Below, piece after piece: positions 35,944 through 42,184 of a DNA stretch of 42,184 nt (the stretch's first letter is position 1; each line of letters begins with the position of its first letter). Source of the stretch: Campylobacterales bacterium (lineage in GTDB: Bacteria > Campylobacterota > Campylobacteria > Campylobacterales > JALSKU01); NCBI GenBank assembly GCA_027044945.1, contig JALUBK010000002.1:1-42184 (forward strand), in the 5' to 3' direction. The translations under genes were made by a program, and so were the position numbers. The notes beneath the pieces were generated by a model, which made no database searches, had not been told where the DNA came from, and saw only the letters and a program-made list of their open reading frames with translations.

Positions 35944-37535
35944 TCGTTAGCCTTTTGTTCTTTTAAAGAAACTTTTTTCTTTTCAAGCAGTAAATTTACA
36001 TAATATTGCTGAATAATTGAAAATAAATTATTAACAAACCAATAAAGTGTTAAACCTGCTGGAAATGTCATAAAGAAAAATGTAAATACCACAGGAAGAT
36101 ATTTCATAATTTTTGCTTGAGTTGGATCAGTTATACTGTTTGGTGTAATATGTTGTTGCCAAAACATAGTAACACCCATTAAAATAGGTAAAATAAAATA
36201 TGGGTCTTTTACTGATAAATCATGAATCCAAAATATCCAAGGAGCACCTTGTAATTCGGCTGAATTTTGAAGAACTCTATATAAAGCAAAAAATATAGGA
36301 ATTTGTAAAAGCATTGGCAAACAACCACCCAGTGGATTTGCTCCATTCTTTTTATATAGCTCCATCGTTTTTGCATTTAGTTTTTGAGGTTCACCTTTAT
36401 ATTTTTTTTGTAATTCTTTTATTTTAGGAGCAAGATCTTTCATCTTACTCATTGAAATCATTCCTTTATATGTTAAAGGAAATAAAACTATTCTTATAAG
36501 TAAAGTAGTGGCTACAATAGCCCATCCCCAGTTTCCAATAATTGATTCTAAAAAGCTTAAAAGCAAAAAAACAGGTTTTGCAATAAAAGTAAACCAACCA
36601 TATTCAATAATATCACCCATCTCTTTATTTATAGAATCTAAAATTTTTAATTCTTTTACACCAATATATCCATTAATCGTATAATCTTGTTTTCCTTTTA
36701 TAAAAGCAAGAGGATCTTTCTTTTTATTTTTAGATATATAAACATCCAAGCCTCCTTTTAAATTATAAAAAGAAGTTGTATAATATCTATCACTAGCTGC
36801 TACTATTTTTGCATTTGCAAAATGTTCATTTCCTTTTGCATCTGTATCTTTTATCATGGTCAAAGTATCATCAAATTCTTTTATCAAAACACCATGAAAA
36901 GTATAACCCTTTGCCATCACATCAGGTCTAAATCCTGGACTTATAAAATATTTAACAGGTCTTGACAAAGAGATATGAACACTGTAATCTCCAAGTGGTT
37001 TTATTATCAATGTTTTTGTTAGTGTTAAATTAGTTAATTTTTGAGTCAATACAATTTTAACAGGCTTATTTTTTATTTCTAAATTTTTGATATTTGCAGA
37101 ATATGGGGTTTCAAAAGCTTCTTTATTTAATTTTGCATTACTAAAACGAATTTCCAAAGGCAATGGCAAATCTCTATCGTTAAAAAGTTGAACTCTTTTT
37201 CCATTTTTATTTCTATATCTTTTACCATTTAAATAAAATTTGCTAATTCTACCATATTGATCAATTTGCATTTCAAATTTTTTACTTTTTATGGTAACCA
37301 AAACTTTTTCATTGTTTTTATGATCTATTGGAGAACTTACAGCAGTAGTTGTTTCGGAAGAATTAGACTGAATATTAGGAGCCAATTTAGAAGACACCAT
37401 TTTGGAACTATTTTTTTCTGCTTTTTCAATATTTGTTTGCTTTGGAGCAAAATAATGACTATATACTGCAAAAAACAGAAAACTTAATACTGTTGCTATT
37501 ATAACTCTTTGTTGTGTAGTTAATTTATTTAACAC
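35940..37535 (-). CDS. yidC: Membrane protein insertase YidC
   Basis: YidC inserts proteins into the inner membrane with or without Sec. The 531-residue protein is of the Gram-negative type: TM1 (about 10-29), a large periplasmic beta domain (about 75-310), then the conserved core helices from about 315 with Arg348 (TTLLIRIVLFPLTYKG) matching the groove arginine, the cytoplasmic hairpin MSKMKDLAPKIKELQKKYKGEP, and NPLGGCLPMLLQIPIFFALYRVL. It ends in a basic tail (LLEKKKVSLKEQKANE). The start is GTG, 7 nt after AAAAGG, overlapping yidD by 11 bases. No ATG is available. Confidence 0.97.
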   Translation of the reverse strand: MLNKLTTQQRVIIATVLSFLFFAVYSHYFAPKQTNIEKAEKNSSKMVSSKLAPNIQSNSSETTTAVSSPIDHKNNEKVLVTIKSKKFEMQIDQYGRISKFYLNGKRYRNKNGKRVQLFNDRDLPLPLEIRFSNAKLNKEAFETPYSANIKNLEIKNKPVKIVLTQKLTNLTLTKTLIIKPLGDYSVHISLSRPVKYFISPGFRPDVMAKGYTFHGVLIKEFDDTLTMIKDTDAKGNEHFANAKIVAASDRYYTTSFYNLKGGLDVYISKNKKKDPLAFIKGKQDYTINGYIGVKELKILDSINKEMGDIIEYGWFTFIAKPVFLLLSFLESIIGNWGWAIVATTLLIRIVLFPLTYKGMISMSKMKDLAPKIKELQKKYKGEPQKLNAKTMELYKKNGANPLGGCLPMLLQIPIFFALYRVLQNSAELQGAPWIFWIHDLSVKDPYFILPILMGVTMFWQQHITPNSITDPTQAKIMKYLPVVFTFFFMTFPAGLTLYWFVNNLFSIIQQYYVNLLLEKKKVSLKEQKANE

Positions 37536-37872
37536 TTTTATACCTTTTAAACCTTTTAATTACATAAAAGATATTCTTTTTTTTAGGAACAAACCAATAT
37601 TTTATATCAATTTTATCATATTTTATTGGTTTTAATTTTAATATTTTAAAATCTTTTTTTATTATGGGATATTCTATGCCACCTTTAAATAATTGATTGC
37701 ATCTTAATATCCTAGCAAATGAAAAAAAAAGTGCTTTTGCTATATTATTATTTTCAATTTGCCATTTTGCATATTCAGAACATGTAGGATAATACCTACA
37801 TTGCCCATAACCAAAAACGATACTTATATATTTTTGATATATAAATAATAATTTTAATAATATCTTTTTCAA
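37525..37872 (-). CDS. yidD: YidD, membrane protein insertion efficiency factor
   Basis: YidD is a small membrane-associated protein that helps YidC-dependent insertion. The 115-residue protein has an amphipathic N-terminal helix (ILLKLLFIYQKYISIVFG) and the signature CRYYPTCSEYAKWQI. It then reads ALFFSFARILRCNQLFKGG, the usual R-I-x-R-C-x-P region with Gln in place of Pro. The C-terminus (about 80-115) is a Lys-rich tail longer than in E. coli. The start is TTG, 8 nt after AAAAAGG, only 3 bases after the rnpA stop and in the same frame. An ATG in the other frame nearby does not lead into this protein. Confidence 0.94.
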   Translation of the reverse strand: MKKILLKLLFIYQKYISIVFGYGQCRYYPTCSEYAKWQIENNNIAKALFFSFARILRCNQLFKGGIEYPIIKKDFKILKLKPIKYDKIDIKYWFVPKKKNIFYVIKRFKRYKSVK

Positions 37873-37875
37873 GCA

Positions 37876-38232
37876 TCAAGCCTTTTTAAAAGATTGATTG
37901 CTCAAGGCCTTTGCCTTTTTTAATGATTTTAAAAAATCTTGCTTTAAATTTTTATAATCCAAAGTCAATATTTTATCTCTAGCAACCAAAATATACAAAC
38001 CTTGCTTTAAATCGGATGAAAATTCTTGAAAAAGAGCTCTCATTCTTCTTTTAGCAAAGTTTCTTTTGACTGCATTTCCTATTTTTTTACTGGCGGTAAA
38101 ACCAACTTTTTTTTCTTCACATTCTTTATAAAAGAGAACAAAACTTGCACTAAAATCCTTTTTAGAGTTTTTATAAAGTTTTGAAAAACTTTTTGATTTT
38201 TTTATAATATCAAAATCTCTTATACGCTTAAT
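37876..38232 (-). CDS. rnpA: Ribonuclease P protein component, with no standard start codon
   Basis: RnpA is the protein cofactor of RNase P, which matures the 5' ends of tRNAs. The coding frame ends GCT TGA before yidD and reads upstream through [27 protein letters not shown], the RNase P signature region (RNFAKRR where RNRxKR is usual), and [18 protein letters not shown]. It then meets an in-frame TAG at 38239-38241. No ATG, GTG or TTG lies between that stop and the conserved region; the first ATG is inside the signature. The best start is ATT at 38230-38232, 9 nt after AAAGGG, giving 118 residues. ATA at 38221-38223 is an alternative. It overlaps rpmH by 13 bases. Identity is sure; the start is not. 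Confidence 0.88.
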   Translation of the reverse strand: MKRIRDFDIIKKSKSFSKLYKNSKKDFSASFVLFYKECEEKKVGFTASKKIGNAVKRNFAKRRMRALFQEFSSDLKQGLYILVARDKILTLDYKNLKQDFLKSLKKAKALSNQSFKKA

Positions 38233-38354
38233 CTTTTTCTACCCTTTGCTCTTCTGGCATTTATAATCTTTCTACCATTTTTATTTTTCATTCTAATTCT
38301 AAAACCATGAGTTCTTTTTCTCGGTGTATTGTGTGGTTGAAAAGTTCTTTTCAT
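38220..38354 (-). CDS. rpmH: 50S ribosomal protein L34
   Basis: L34 is a small basic protein of the large subunit. The 44 residues, [19 protein letters not shown] followed by [25 protein letters not shown], are a full-length canonical L34 with the TFQPHNxxRKRxHGFRxRM signature. The intact C-terminus (GRKRLSV) shows that the sequence around the rnpA start is not damaged in this frame. SD AAGGA lies upstream of the ATG. It is the first gene of the rpmH-rnpA-yidD-yidC-jag-mnmE-purL-purH run, with its own probable promoter. Confidence 0.98.
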   Translation of the reverse strand: MKRTFQPHNTPRKRTHGFRIRMKNKNGRKIINARRAKGRKRLSV

Positions 38355-38392
38355 TTTTAAATATCCTTTTTATTTGTGTATTTAGGGAATGG

Positions 38393-38398
38393 ATTTTA
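38393..38398 (-). promoter_or_regulatory. Candidate -10 box for the rpmH operon
   Basis: TAAAAT in TTTTAGTAAAATCC on the minus strand, 38 bases before the rpmH ATG. The upstream DNA is AT-rich without a recognisable -35. Assigned by position between the htpG terminator and rpmH. Confidence 0.3.
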
Positions 38399-38428
38399 CT
38401 AAAATTTTACTTAAAAGCAGTTTATATA

Positions 38429-38460
38429 TAATTGTGTGATATTTTATTATCACACAATTA
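38429..38460 (-). terminator. Stem-loop terminator after htpG
   Basis: A perfect 13-bp stem (arms 38429-38441 and 38448-38460, core AATTGTGTGATA) with a 6-base loop lies 6 bp beyond the htpG stop. The following minus-strand bases are TATATAAAC rather than a full U-run, so termination may be partial or Rho-assisted. It separates htpG from the rpmH operon promoter. Confidence 0.6.
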
Positions 38461-38466
38461 AAAATT

Positions 38467-40323
38467 TTATTTTATAGAATTTGCCAACATTTTATTAATT
38501 CTTTGGACAAAATCAGTACCATTTTCTATCTTCATTCCTTCAATAAGTCTTGCTTCATTATATAATATATTTGCTACATCATTAATGCTTACTGGTGAAT
38601 TATTTTCACTCAATTTTTTAAATATTTCATGATTTGGATTGATTTCTAAAATAGGTTTTACTTTTGGTAAATTACTTTGTCCCATTTGTTTCAACATCTC
38701 TTGCATTGCAAAATCAGGATCATTCTTATCAACTACTAAGCAAACTGGCGATTCTTTAAGACGAGAACTTATTTTAACATCTTTTACTTCATCTTTTAAT
38801 ATCTCTTTTATTTTAAGCATTAAAGGAGTTATTTTTTTATTTATTTCCTCCTCTTTCTTTTTATCTTCATCTTTTTTTTCTTCATTCAATTCAGCTGTAT
38901 TAACTGAAACTACCGGAGTTTTATCATATTCTGTAACCATTGGCATAATAAGGGCATCAACTTCATCATCCATTATTAAAACCTCAATATCTTTATCTTT
39001 AAAATTTTCAATCAAAGGCGAATTTTTAAGAAGTGCTTCATCTTCACCTGTAATATAATAAATATCTTTTTGGTTTTCTTTCATTTTTTCTTTATATTCT
39101 TTAAAACTTACATTATCTCTTTTTGTAGTTTTGAATAATAACAAATCAAGAATCAATTCTTTATTTTCAAAATCACTATAAACACCCTCTTTTAAAACTT
39201 TTCCAAATAAATTATAAAATTTTAAATATTTATCAAAATCTTTATTTTTTAATTTTTTAAACTCATTTAATATTTTTTTAACAGAAGATTTTTTAATTTT
39301 AGTTAAAATTGTATTTTGCTGTAAAATTTCCCTGCTTACATTCAAAGGCAAATCTTCACTGTCAATAATACCTCTAACAAACCTCAAATATGTAGGCATA
39401 AGCTCCTTGTCATCATCAGTAATAAAAACTCTTTTTACATACAACTTGACTCCTGGTTGATAATCCATTCTAAAGAGGTCAAATGGTGCAACAGAAGGAA
39501 TATAAAATAATGTAGAATATTCCAAAGTTCCTTCAGCATTTGTATGAGTCCAAAAAAGAGGGTCGTTATTGTCTCCGCTTAATTGCTTATAAAAATCAAT
39601 ATATTCCTCTTTTTTTATTTCACTTTTATTTAATCTCCAAAGTGCGGAAGCTTTATTTATTTGTTCCCAAACTTTTTCTTTTTTTCCATCTTTTTCTTCT
39701 TCTTTTAACATAAATATTGGAAAAGGAATATGATTTGAATATTTCTTAATAAGCTGTTCTATTTTCCATTCTTCTAAAAATTCTTCTTCATTTTCTTTTA
39801 AATATAAAACTATATCTGTTCCAAAAGATTCTTTTTCTGCATCTTTTATTTCATATTCTCCGTTTCCAATACTAATCCATTTATATGCTTGTTCTTCTCC
39901 TGCTTTTTTAGAAATTACTTCTATTTTTTTAGATACCATAAAAGCAGAATAAAAACCTACACCAAATTGACCTATCAAAGATGAATCCTTTTTTGCATCT
40001 CCACTTAAATTTTCTAAAAATGATTTAGTCCCACTTTTTGCAATAGTTCCTAAATGATTTACTAAATCATCTTTATTCATTCCTATTCCATTATCACTGA
40101 TAATTAAGATTTTTTTATCTTTATCAATCTTAATATTTATTTTTGGATCAAATTTTAAACTTTTAAACTTATCATCACTAATTGTTAAAAATTTAACTTT
40201 ATCAATAGCATCCGATGCATTTGAAACAAGTTCCCGAATAAAAATATCTTTATTGGAATAAAGTGAATTAATCATTAAGTGTAACAATTGATTTATTTCT
40301 GTATCAAATTTATATTTAGACAT
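38467..40323 (-). CDS. htpG: Chaperone HtpG (Hsp90)
   Basis: HtpG is the bacterial Hsp90, an ATP-driven dimeric chaperone. The 618 residues include the GHKL ATPase domain with ELVSNASDAIDKVKFL (Asn and Asp contacts), ISDNGIGMNKDDLVNHLG and IGQFGVGFYSAFMV (lid). The middle domain has RGIIDSEDLPLNVSREILQQN with the catalytic Arg, and a Lys/Glu-rich dimerisation part follows (about 480-618). A charged insert (EEKKDEDKKKEEEI, about 475-490) is prominent but encoded by ordinary codons. It is monocistronic: its own consensus-like promoter upstream and a hairpin terminator downstream. No HAIR-like site is seen upstream. Confidence 0.97.
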   Translation of the reverse strand: MSKYKFDTEINQLLHLMINSLYSNKDIFIRELVSNASDAIDKVKFLTISDDKFKSLKFDPKINIKIDKDKKILIISDNGIGMNKDDLVNHLGTIAKSGTKSFLENLSGDAKKDSSLIGQFGVGFYSAFMVSKKIEVISKKAGEEQAYKWISIGNGEYEIKDAEKESFGTDIVLYLKENEEEFLEEWKIEQLIKKYSNHIPFPIFMLKEEEKDGKKEKVWEQINKASALWRLNKSEIKKEEYIDFYKQLSGDNNDPLFWTHTNAEGTLEYSTLFYIPSVAPFDLFRMDYQPGVKLYVKRVFITDDDKELMPTYLRFVRGIIDSEDLPLNVSREILQQNTILTKIKKSSVKKILNEFKKLKNKDFDKYLKFYNLFGKVLKEGVYSDFENKELILDLLLFKTTKRDNVSFKEYKEKMKENQKDIYYITGEDEALLKNSPLIENFKDKDIEVLIMDDEVDALIMPMVTEYDKTPVVSVNTAELNEEKKDEDKKKEEEINKKITPLMLKIKEILKDEVKDVKISSRLKESPVCLVVDKNDPDFAMQEMLKQMGQSNLPKVKPILEINPNHEIFKKLSENNSPVSINDVANILYNEARLIEGMKIENGTDFVQRINKMLANSIK

Positions 40324-40347
40324 ACAAACTCCTTATATTTTTTAGTA

Positions 40348-40376
40348 ATTATATCAAAAAATATACATTTTGTAAA
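40348..40376 (-). promoter_or_regulatory. Sigma-70 promoter of htpG
   Basis: Minus strand TTTACA (40371-40376), 17 bases, TATAAT (40348-40353) preceded by TG at -15/-14. The hexamers match consensus at 5/6 and 6/6. The htpG ATG is 25 bases downstream with SD AAGGAG. Confidence 0.7.
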
Positions 40377-40403
40377 TATATATTAGTAAATTTTGTAAAT
40401 ATA
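40367..40403 (-). repeat. 14-bp direct repeat overlapping the htpG -35 box
   Basis: TATATTTACAAAAT (minus strand) occurs at 40367-40380 and again at 40390-40403, with a 23-bp period. The first copy contains the -35 box. This could be a doubled regulator site about two helical turns apart, or chance in AT-rich DNA. An IR (TATACTT-TATATT-AAGTATA) begins at the far end of the second copy, next to the crcB stop. Confidence 0.45.
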
Positions 40404-40419
40404 CTTTATATTAAGTATA

Positions 40420-40794
40420 TCAAGTATATATTTTTTTAAAGATTATAACTGCTGATATAGTTGCCAAAAGTGTTAAAAAGATATTTAACAATATATTTAT
40501 AGTAACTTTTAAATAATCCCCGTCTTGTAACATTGTTACATTTTCTAAAGAAAAGGTAGAAAAAGTTGTTAAAGCACCTAAAAATCCTGTAATAATAAAA
40601 GCTTTATATTCTGGCTCTATAACTTGAGAAAAAAACATAGCCGCAAATCCAATAATAAAACTGCCAAGAACATTTACACTAAGAGTTCCAAAGGGGAAAA
40701 AATTACCTGTATTTCTTTGAACAAAACCCGCTATTAAAAATCTAGAAATTGCTCCAAAAAAACCACCAAAGCCAATATATAATAATGTTATCAA
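40420..40794 (-). CDS. crcB: Fluoride channel CrcB/Fluc
   Basis: CrcB exports fluoride as a dual-topology dimer. The 124-residue protein has four membrane helices and the family motifs GFGGFFGAISRFLIAG near the N-terminus, PFGTLSVNVLGSFIIGF in TM2 and TGFLGALTTFSTFSLE in TM3, with the Asn, Phe and Thr/Ser residues that line the pore in place. The start is TTG, 5 nt after AGGAG, giving MITLLYIGFGG. It lies 10 bp behind a DUF190 gene, a frequent partner of crcB. No fluoride riboswitch is visible, and the gap upstream is too short to hold one. Confidence 0.95.
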   Translation of the reverse strand: MITLLYIGFGGFFGAISRFLIAGFVQRNTGNFFPFGTLSVNVLGSFIIGFAAMFFSQVIEPEYKAFIITGFLGALTTFSTFSLENVTMLQDGDYLKVTINILLNIFLTLLATISAVIIFKKIYT

Positions 40795-40804
40795 CTCTAC
40801 TCCT

Positions 40805-41140
40805 TTACTTATGCTTATATTTTATAACTTCAATATCATTAAGAGTAGCAAGCCCCTCTTCTATCATTTCATCAACATCATCCATAAAATTTATTATTTT
40901 TTCTTCTTCATCTATTATTTCTATAACAACTGGTAACTCTTGAGACATAGCCCATATGTTAAAACTTCTAAGTTCGCTATGGACACCAATGCCTGCAACT
41001 CCTTTAAAAACAGTTGCTCCCGCTAAATTGCATTCTTTTACTTTTTTTAATAACTCTTCCCATAATGGTTTTCCATTATATTTATCTTGGTTGTCTATAT
41101 AAATTCTTGCTATTTTTTTCTTTCCTAAAAATCTTTTCAT
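40805..41140 (-). CDS. DUF190 family protein
   Basis: The 111-residue cytoplasmic protein has the ferredoxin-like pattern of DUF190: ARIYIDNQDKYNGKPLWEELLKKV, the conserved AGATVFKGVAGIGVHSELRS loop and ELPVVIEIIDEEEKIINFM. DUF190 proteins resemble PII-like trimers and commonly occur with crcB; the family has no firm biochemical role, though linkage to fluoride tolerance is suggested by neighbourhood. SD GGAGG is upstream of the ATG, whose gene starts 1 bp after the plsC-like gene stop. Confidence 0.92.
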   Translation of the reverse strand: MKRFLGKKKIARIYIDNQDKYNGKPLWEELLKKVKECNLAGATVFKGVAGIGVHSELRSFNIWAMSQELPVVIEIIDEEEKIINFMDDVDEMIEEGLATLNDIEVIKYKHK

Positions 41141-41141
41141 T

Positions 41142-41831
41142 TTATTTTTCCTCCAAATTTTTTTGAAATACTTGATTCATATCATCTCTCATTTTTTTAT
41201 ACCAATCCTTATCTTTATCAGGTTCAACACAATCCATATATATAAGTTTAACTTTTTCAAAATTTGCAAGAAAATTTTTTGAATCAAAAATATTTATAGT
41301 TCCAACTAAAACAACAGGTTGAATTTTAAGATTTAATTTTTCTGCCAAAATTTTTGCACCATCTTGAAATTTTAATATTTTTTTTCCATTGCTTCTTGTT
41401 CCTTCAGGGAAAATAGCTATAACTCTCCCCTTTTTCAATCTATCTTTAGCATCTTTTAAAAGTTGAATAATAGATCTTTTGTCACTTCTGTTTATGCTAA
41501 TCATTTCAGGATAATCCAATATATGACCAAAAAAAGGAATATCTCCTATCTCTTTTTTAGCTACCCAAGATAAATTAGCTGGATAAACTGCTTCCATGAT
41601 AACTATATCAGCTATACTTTGATGATTTAAAACTAACATTTTAGCTTCACTATTTGGAGTTCCTGTAATTTCTAATTTGGTTCTAAATATTTTTAATTGA
41701 AGTTTTGCCCAGATAGATCTGATCTTTTTATGATATTTTCTAAACAAAAACATAAATATTATAACGATTGATATCGTAAACAAAAAATCTATTGAAAAAT
41801 ATAAAGCTATTAATCTATTTTTTATTTTCAT
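41142..41831 (-). CDS. plsC: 1-acylglycerol-3-phosphate O-acyltransferase-like protein
   Basis: The 229-residue protein has one or two N-terminal membrane helices (about 5-30) and the acyltransferase boxes: block I LNHQSIADI (His70, Asp75 in the HX4D motif), block III FPEGTRSNG (Glu143, Arg146), and VQPVVLVGTI at block IV. It should acylate lysophosphatidic acid to phosphatidic acid at the membrane. I choose the ATG that overlaps the upstream stop (ATGA) and starts MKIKNRLIALYF, with AGGA 9 nt upstream; a TTG eight codons earlier is less likely. Other lyso-phospholipid or ornithine-lipid acyltransferases share these boxes. Confidence 0.88.
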   Translation of the reverse strand: MKIKNRLIALYFSIDFLFTISIVIIFMFLFRKYHKKIRSIWAKLQLKIFRTKLEITGTPNSEAKMLVLNHQSIADIVIMEAVYPANLSWVAKKEIGDIPFFGHILDYPEMISINRSDKRSIIQLLKDAKDRLKKGRVIAIFPEGTRSNGKKILKFQDGAKILAEKLNLKIQPVVLVGTINIFDSKNFLANFEKVKLIYMDCVEPDKDKDWYKKMRDDMNQVFQKNLEEK

Positions 41832-42145
41832 TTTAATGCATCCTTTCTTATCCAACCTATTTTACCATTTGGTAATAAAATTTTGACATATTTTGAAATA
41901 CTATCTAATTTTTCTGCAACAATCTTTCTATTTGTAACATCAAAAACTGTTGAATTATATATTGGTAGAATTGTTATTTTAGTTCCTTTTGGAAGAATTA
42001 TATCATCAAAAGGGTTGTAAAATGTAATTAAATAACCAACTATGCATAAAAAAATAAATATATATATTTTTTTTCTTTTAAAATAGAAAAGGATTAATAA
42101 TAAAAATGCTATTGCAAGTAAAAATATATTTTCATATATATACAT
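41828..42145 (-). CDS. Small membrane protein with a C-terminal SH3-like domain
   Basis: I choose the ATG giving MYIYENIFLLAIAFLLLILF, 105 residues; an earlier in-frame TTG adds polar residues. Two membrane helices (about 6-21 and 26-42) make a hairpin, followed by a periplasmic or cytoplasmic domain (about 48-105) of SH3b type: LPKGTKITILPIYNST, ...YVKILLPNGKIGWIRKDALK. The GxIGWIRKDAL ending is typical of bacterial SH3 domains. Function unknown. It overlaps plsC by ATGA, so the two are coupled. Confidence 0.65.
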   Translation of the reverse strand: MYIYENIFLLAIAFLLLILFYFKRKKIYIFIFLCIVGYLITFYNPFDDIILPKGTKITILPIYNSTVFDVTNRKIVAEKLDSISKYVKILLPNGKIGWIRKDALK

Positions 42146-42146
42146 T

Positions 42147-42184
42147 TTACTCTCTTTGGGATTTAATTCCAATTGAGTGCTTAC
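42147..42184 (-). CDS. Possible C-terminal end of an upstream gene (runs off the window)
   Basis: In the third minus-strand frame a TAA at 42147-42149 closes a frame open to the window edge, reading KHSIGIKSQRE. It ends 1 base before the SH3-gene ATG and contains a GAGAG that could be its SD, as expected for a tight operon. Only 12 codons are visible, so this is tentative and no family is assigned. Confidence 0.35.
   Translation of the reverse strand, partial: KHSIGIKSQRE

Noticed and set aside
38234-38260. Programmed frameshift on the AAAAAG run feeding rnpA from the mini-frame starting at 38260.
   Set aside because: The needed shift is +1, not the -1 slip typical of A-runs, and the mini-frame has only a weak SD. 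ATT initiation is simpler. Kept as an alternative only.
38355-38466. Possible replication origin upstream of rpmH, since rpmH lies near oriC in many bacteria, and TTATCACAC resembles a DnaA box.
   Set aside because: Only one weak box-like string is present and it is part of the htpG terminator stem. There is no dnaA or dnaN here and no cluster of boxes.
1-42184. CRISPR arrays, transposases, integrases, tRNA/rRNA genes and riboswitches.
   Set aside because: No repeat-spacer pattern, mobile-element protein, cloverleaf-like or rRNA-like sequence was seen reading through the window; a tRNAscan and Rfam search would settle this.

Overview
The window looks like chromosomal DNA of a very AT-rich member of the Campylobacterota (the former Epsilonproteobacteria). 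Evidence: the HspR/CbpA heat-shock pair with a HAIR-like operator, a DUF1104-type small exported protein, and long runs of gene order that I recall from Campylobacter jejuni (HIT / pheS-pheT-aroA-ispH-rpsA-hypothetical-serA; pckA next to a biotin carboxyltransferase; htrA-RR-HK beside cbpA-hspR; purH..purL-mnmE-jag-yidC-yidD-rnpA-rpmH). The genus cannot be fixed from this window. The Na+-pump oxaloacetate decarboxylase (oadGAB) beside pckA fits a free-living relative of the Sulfurimonas/Sulfurovum/Arcobacter kind better than Campylobacter itself. I saw no tRNA or rRNA gene, CRISPR array, insertion sequence, prophage or integron, and no gene-free stretch over 300 bp.

Layout. (a) 1-15512, all minus strand, reads like one long transcription unit from pheS leftwards: pheS, pheT, aroA and ispH with overlapping ends; a 120-bp leader with two hairpins; rpsA; a small membrane-anchored protein; serA; a tripartite RND efflux set (tolC-like, adaptor, and a pump split into two half-size genes); efp; and the start of a DJ-1/PfpI gene. 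(b) A lone HIT gene on the plus strand (15645-16001) converges on argH over a perfect palindromic terminator. (c) 16029-22405, minus: oadG-oadA-oadB-pckA-argH, central C3/C4 carbon metabolism plus the last step of arginine synthesis. (d) 22494-24879, minus: DUF1104 protein, response regulator, histidine kinase, c-type cytochrome, all overlapping. (e) 24956-26219, minus: cbpA-hspR, with a HAIR-like operator over a consensus promoter. Divergent from it, 26367-30123, plus: htrA, response regulator, histidine kinase and a small degenerate GGDEF-like protein. (f) 30136-38354, minus: rpmH-rnpA-yidD-yidC-jag-mnmE-purL-purH. (g) 38467-42184, minus: htpG on its own promoter, then crcB, DUF190, a plsC-like acyltransferase, an SH3-like membrane protein and the tail of another gene.

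How the genes work together. The ribosome/translation block (pheST, rpsA, efp, rpmH) and the membrane-insertion block (yidC, yidD, jag) are ordinary core genes. Envelope stress is covered by htrA with its two-component system and by HspR/CbpA/HtpG. OadGAB with PckA links pyruvate, oxaloacetate and PEP to the sodium gradient.

The points most worth a second look are: rnpA has no ATG, GTG or TTG start; the RND pump is split exactly between its two halves; the HspR operator covers a perfect TTGACA box; the two-component system is co-encoded with a cytochrome c and a DUF1104 protein; and a GGDEF-like relic sits behind HtrA and its kinase. Nothing here clearly amounts to a wholly new system.
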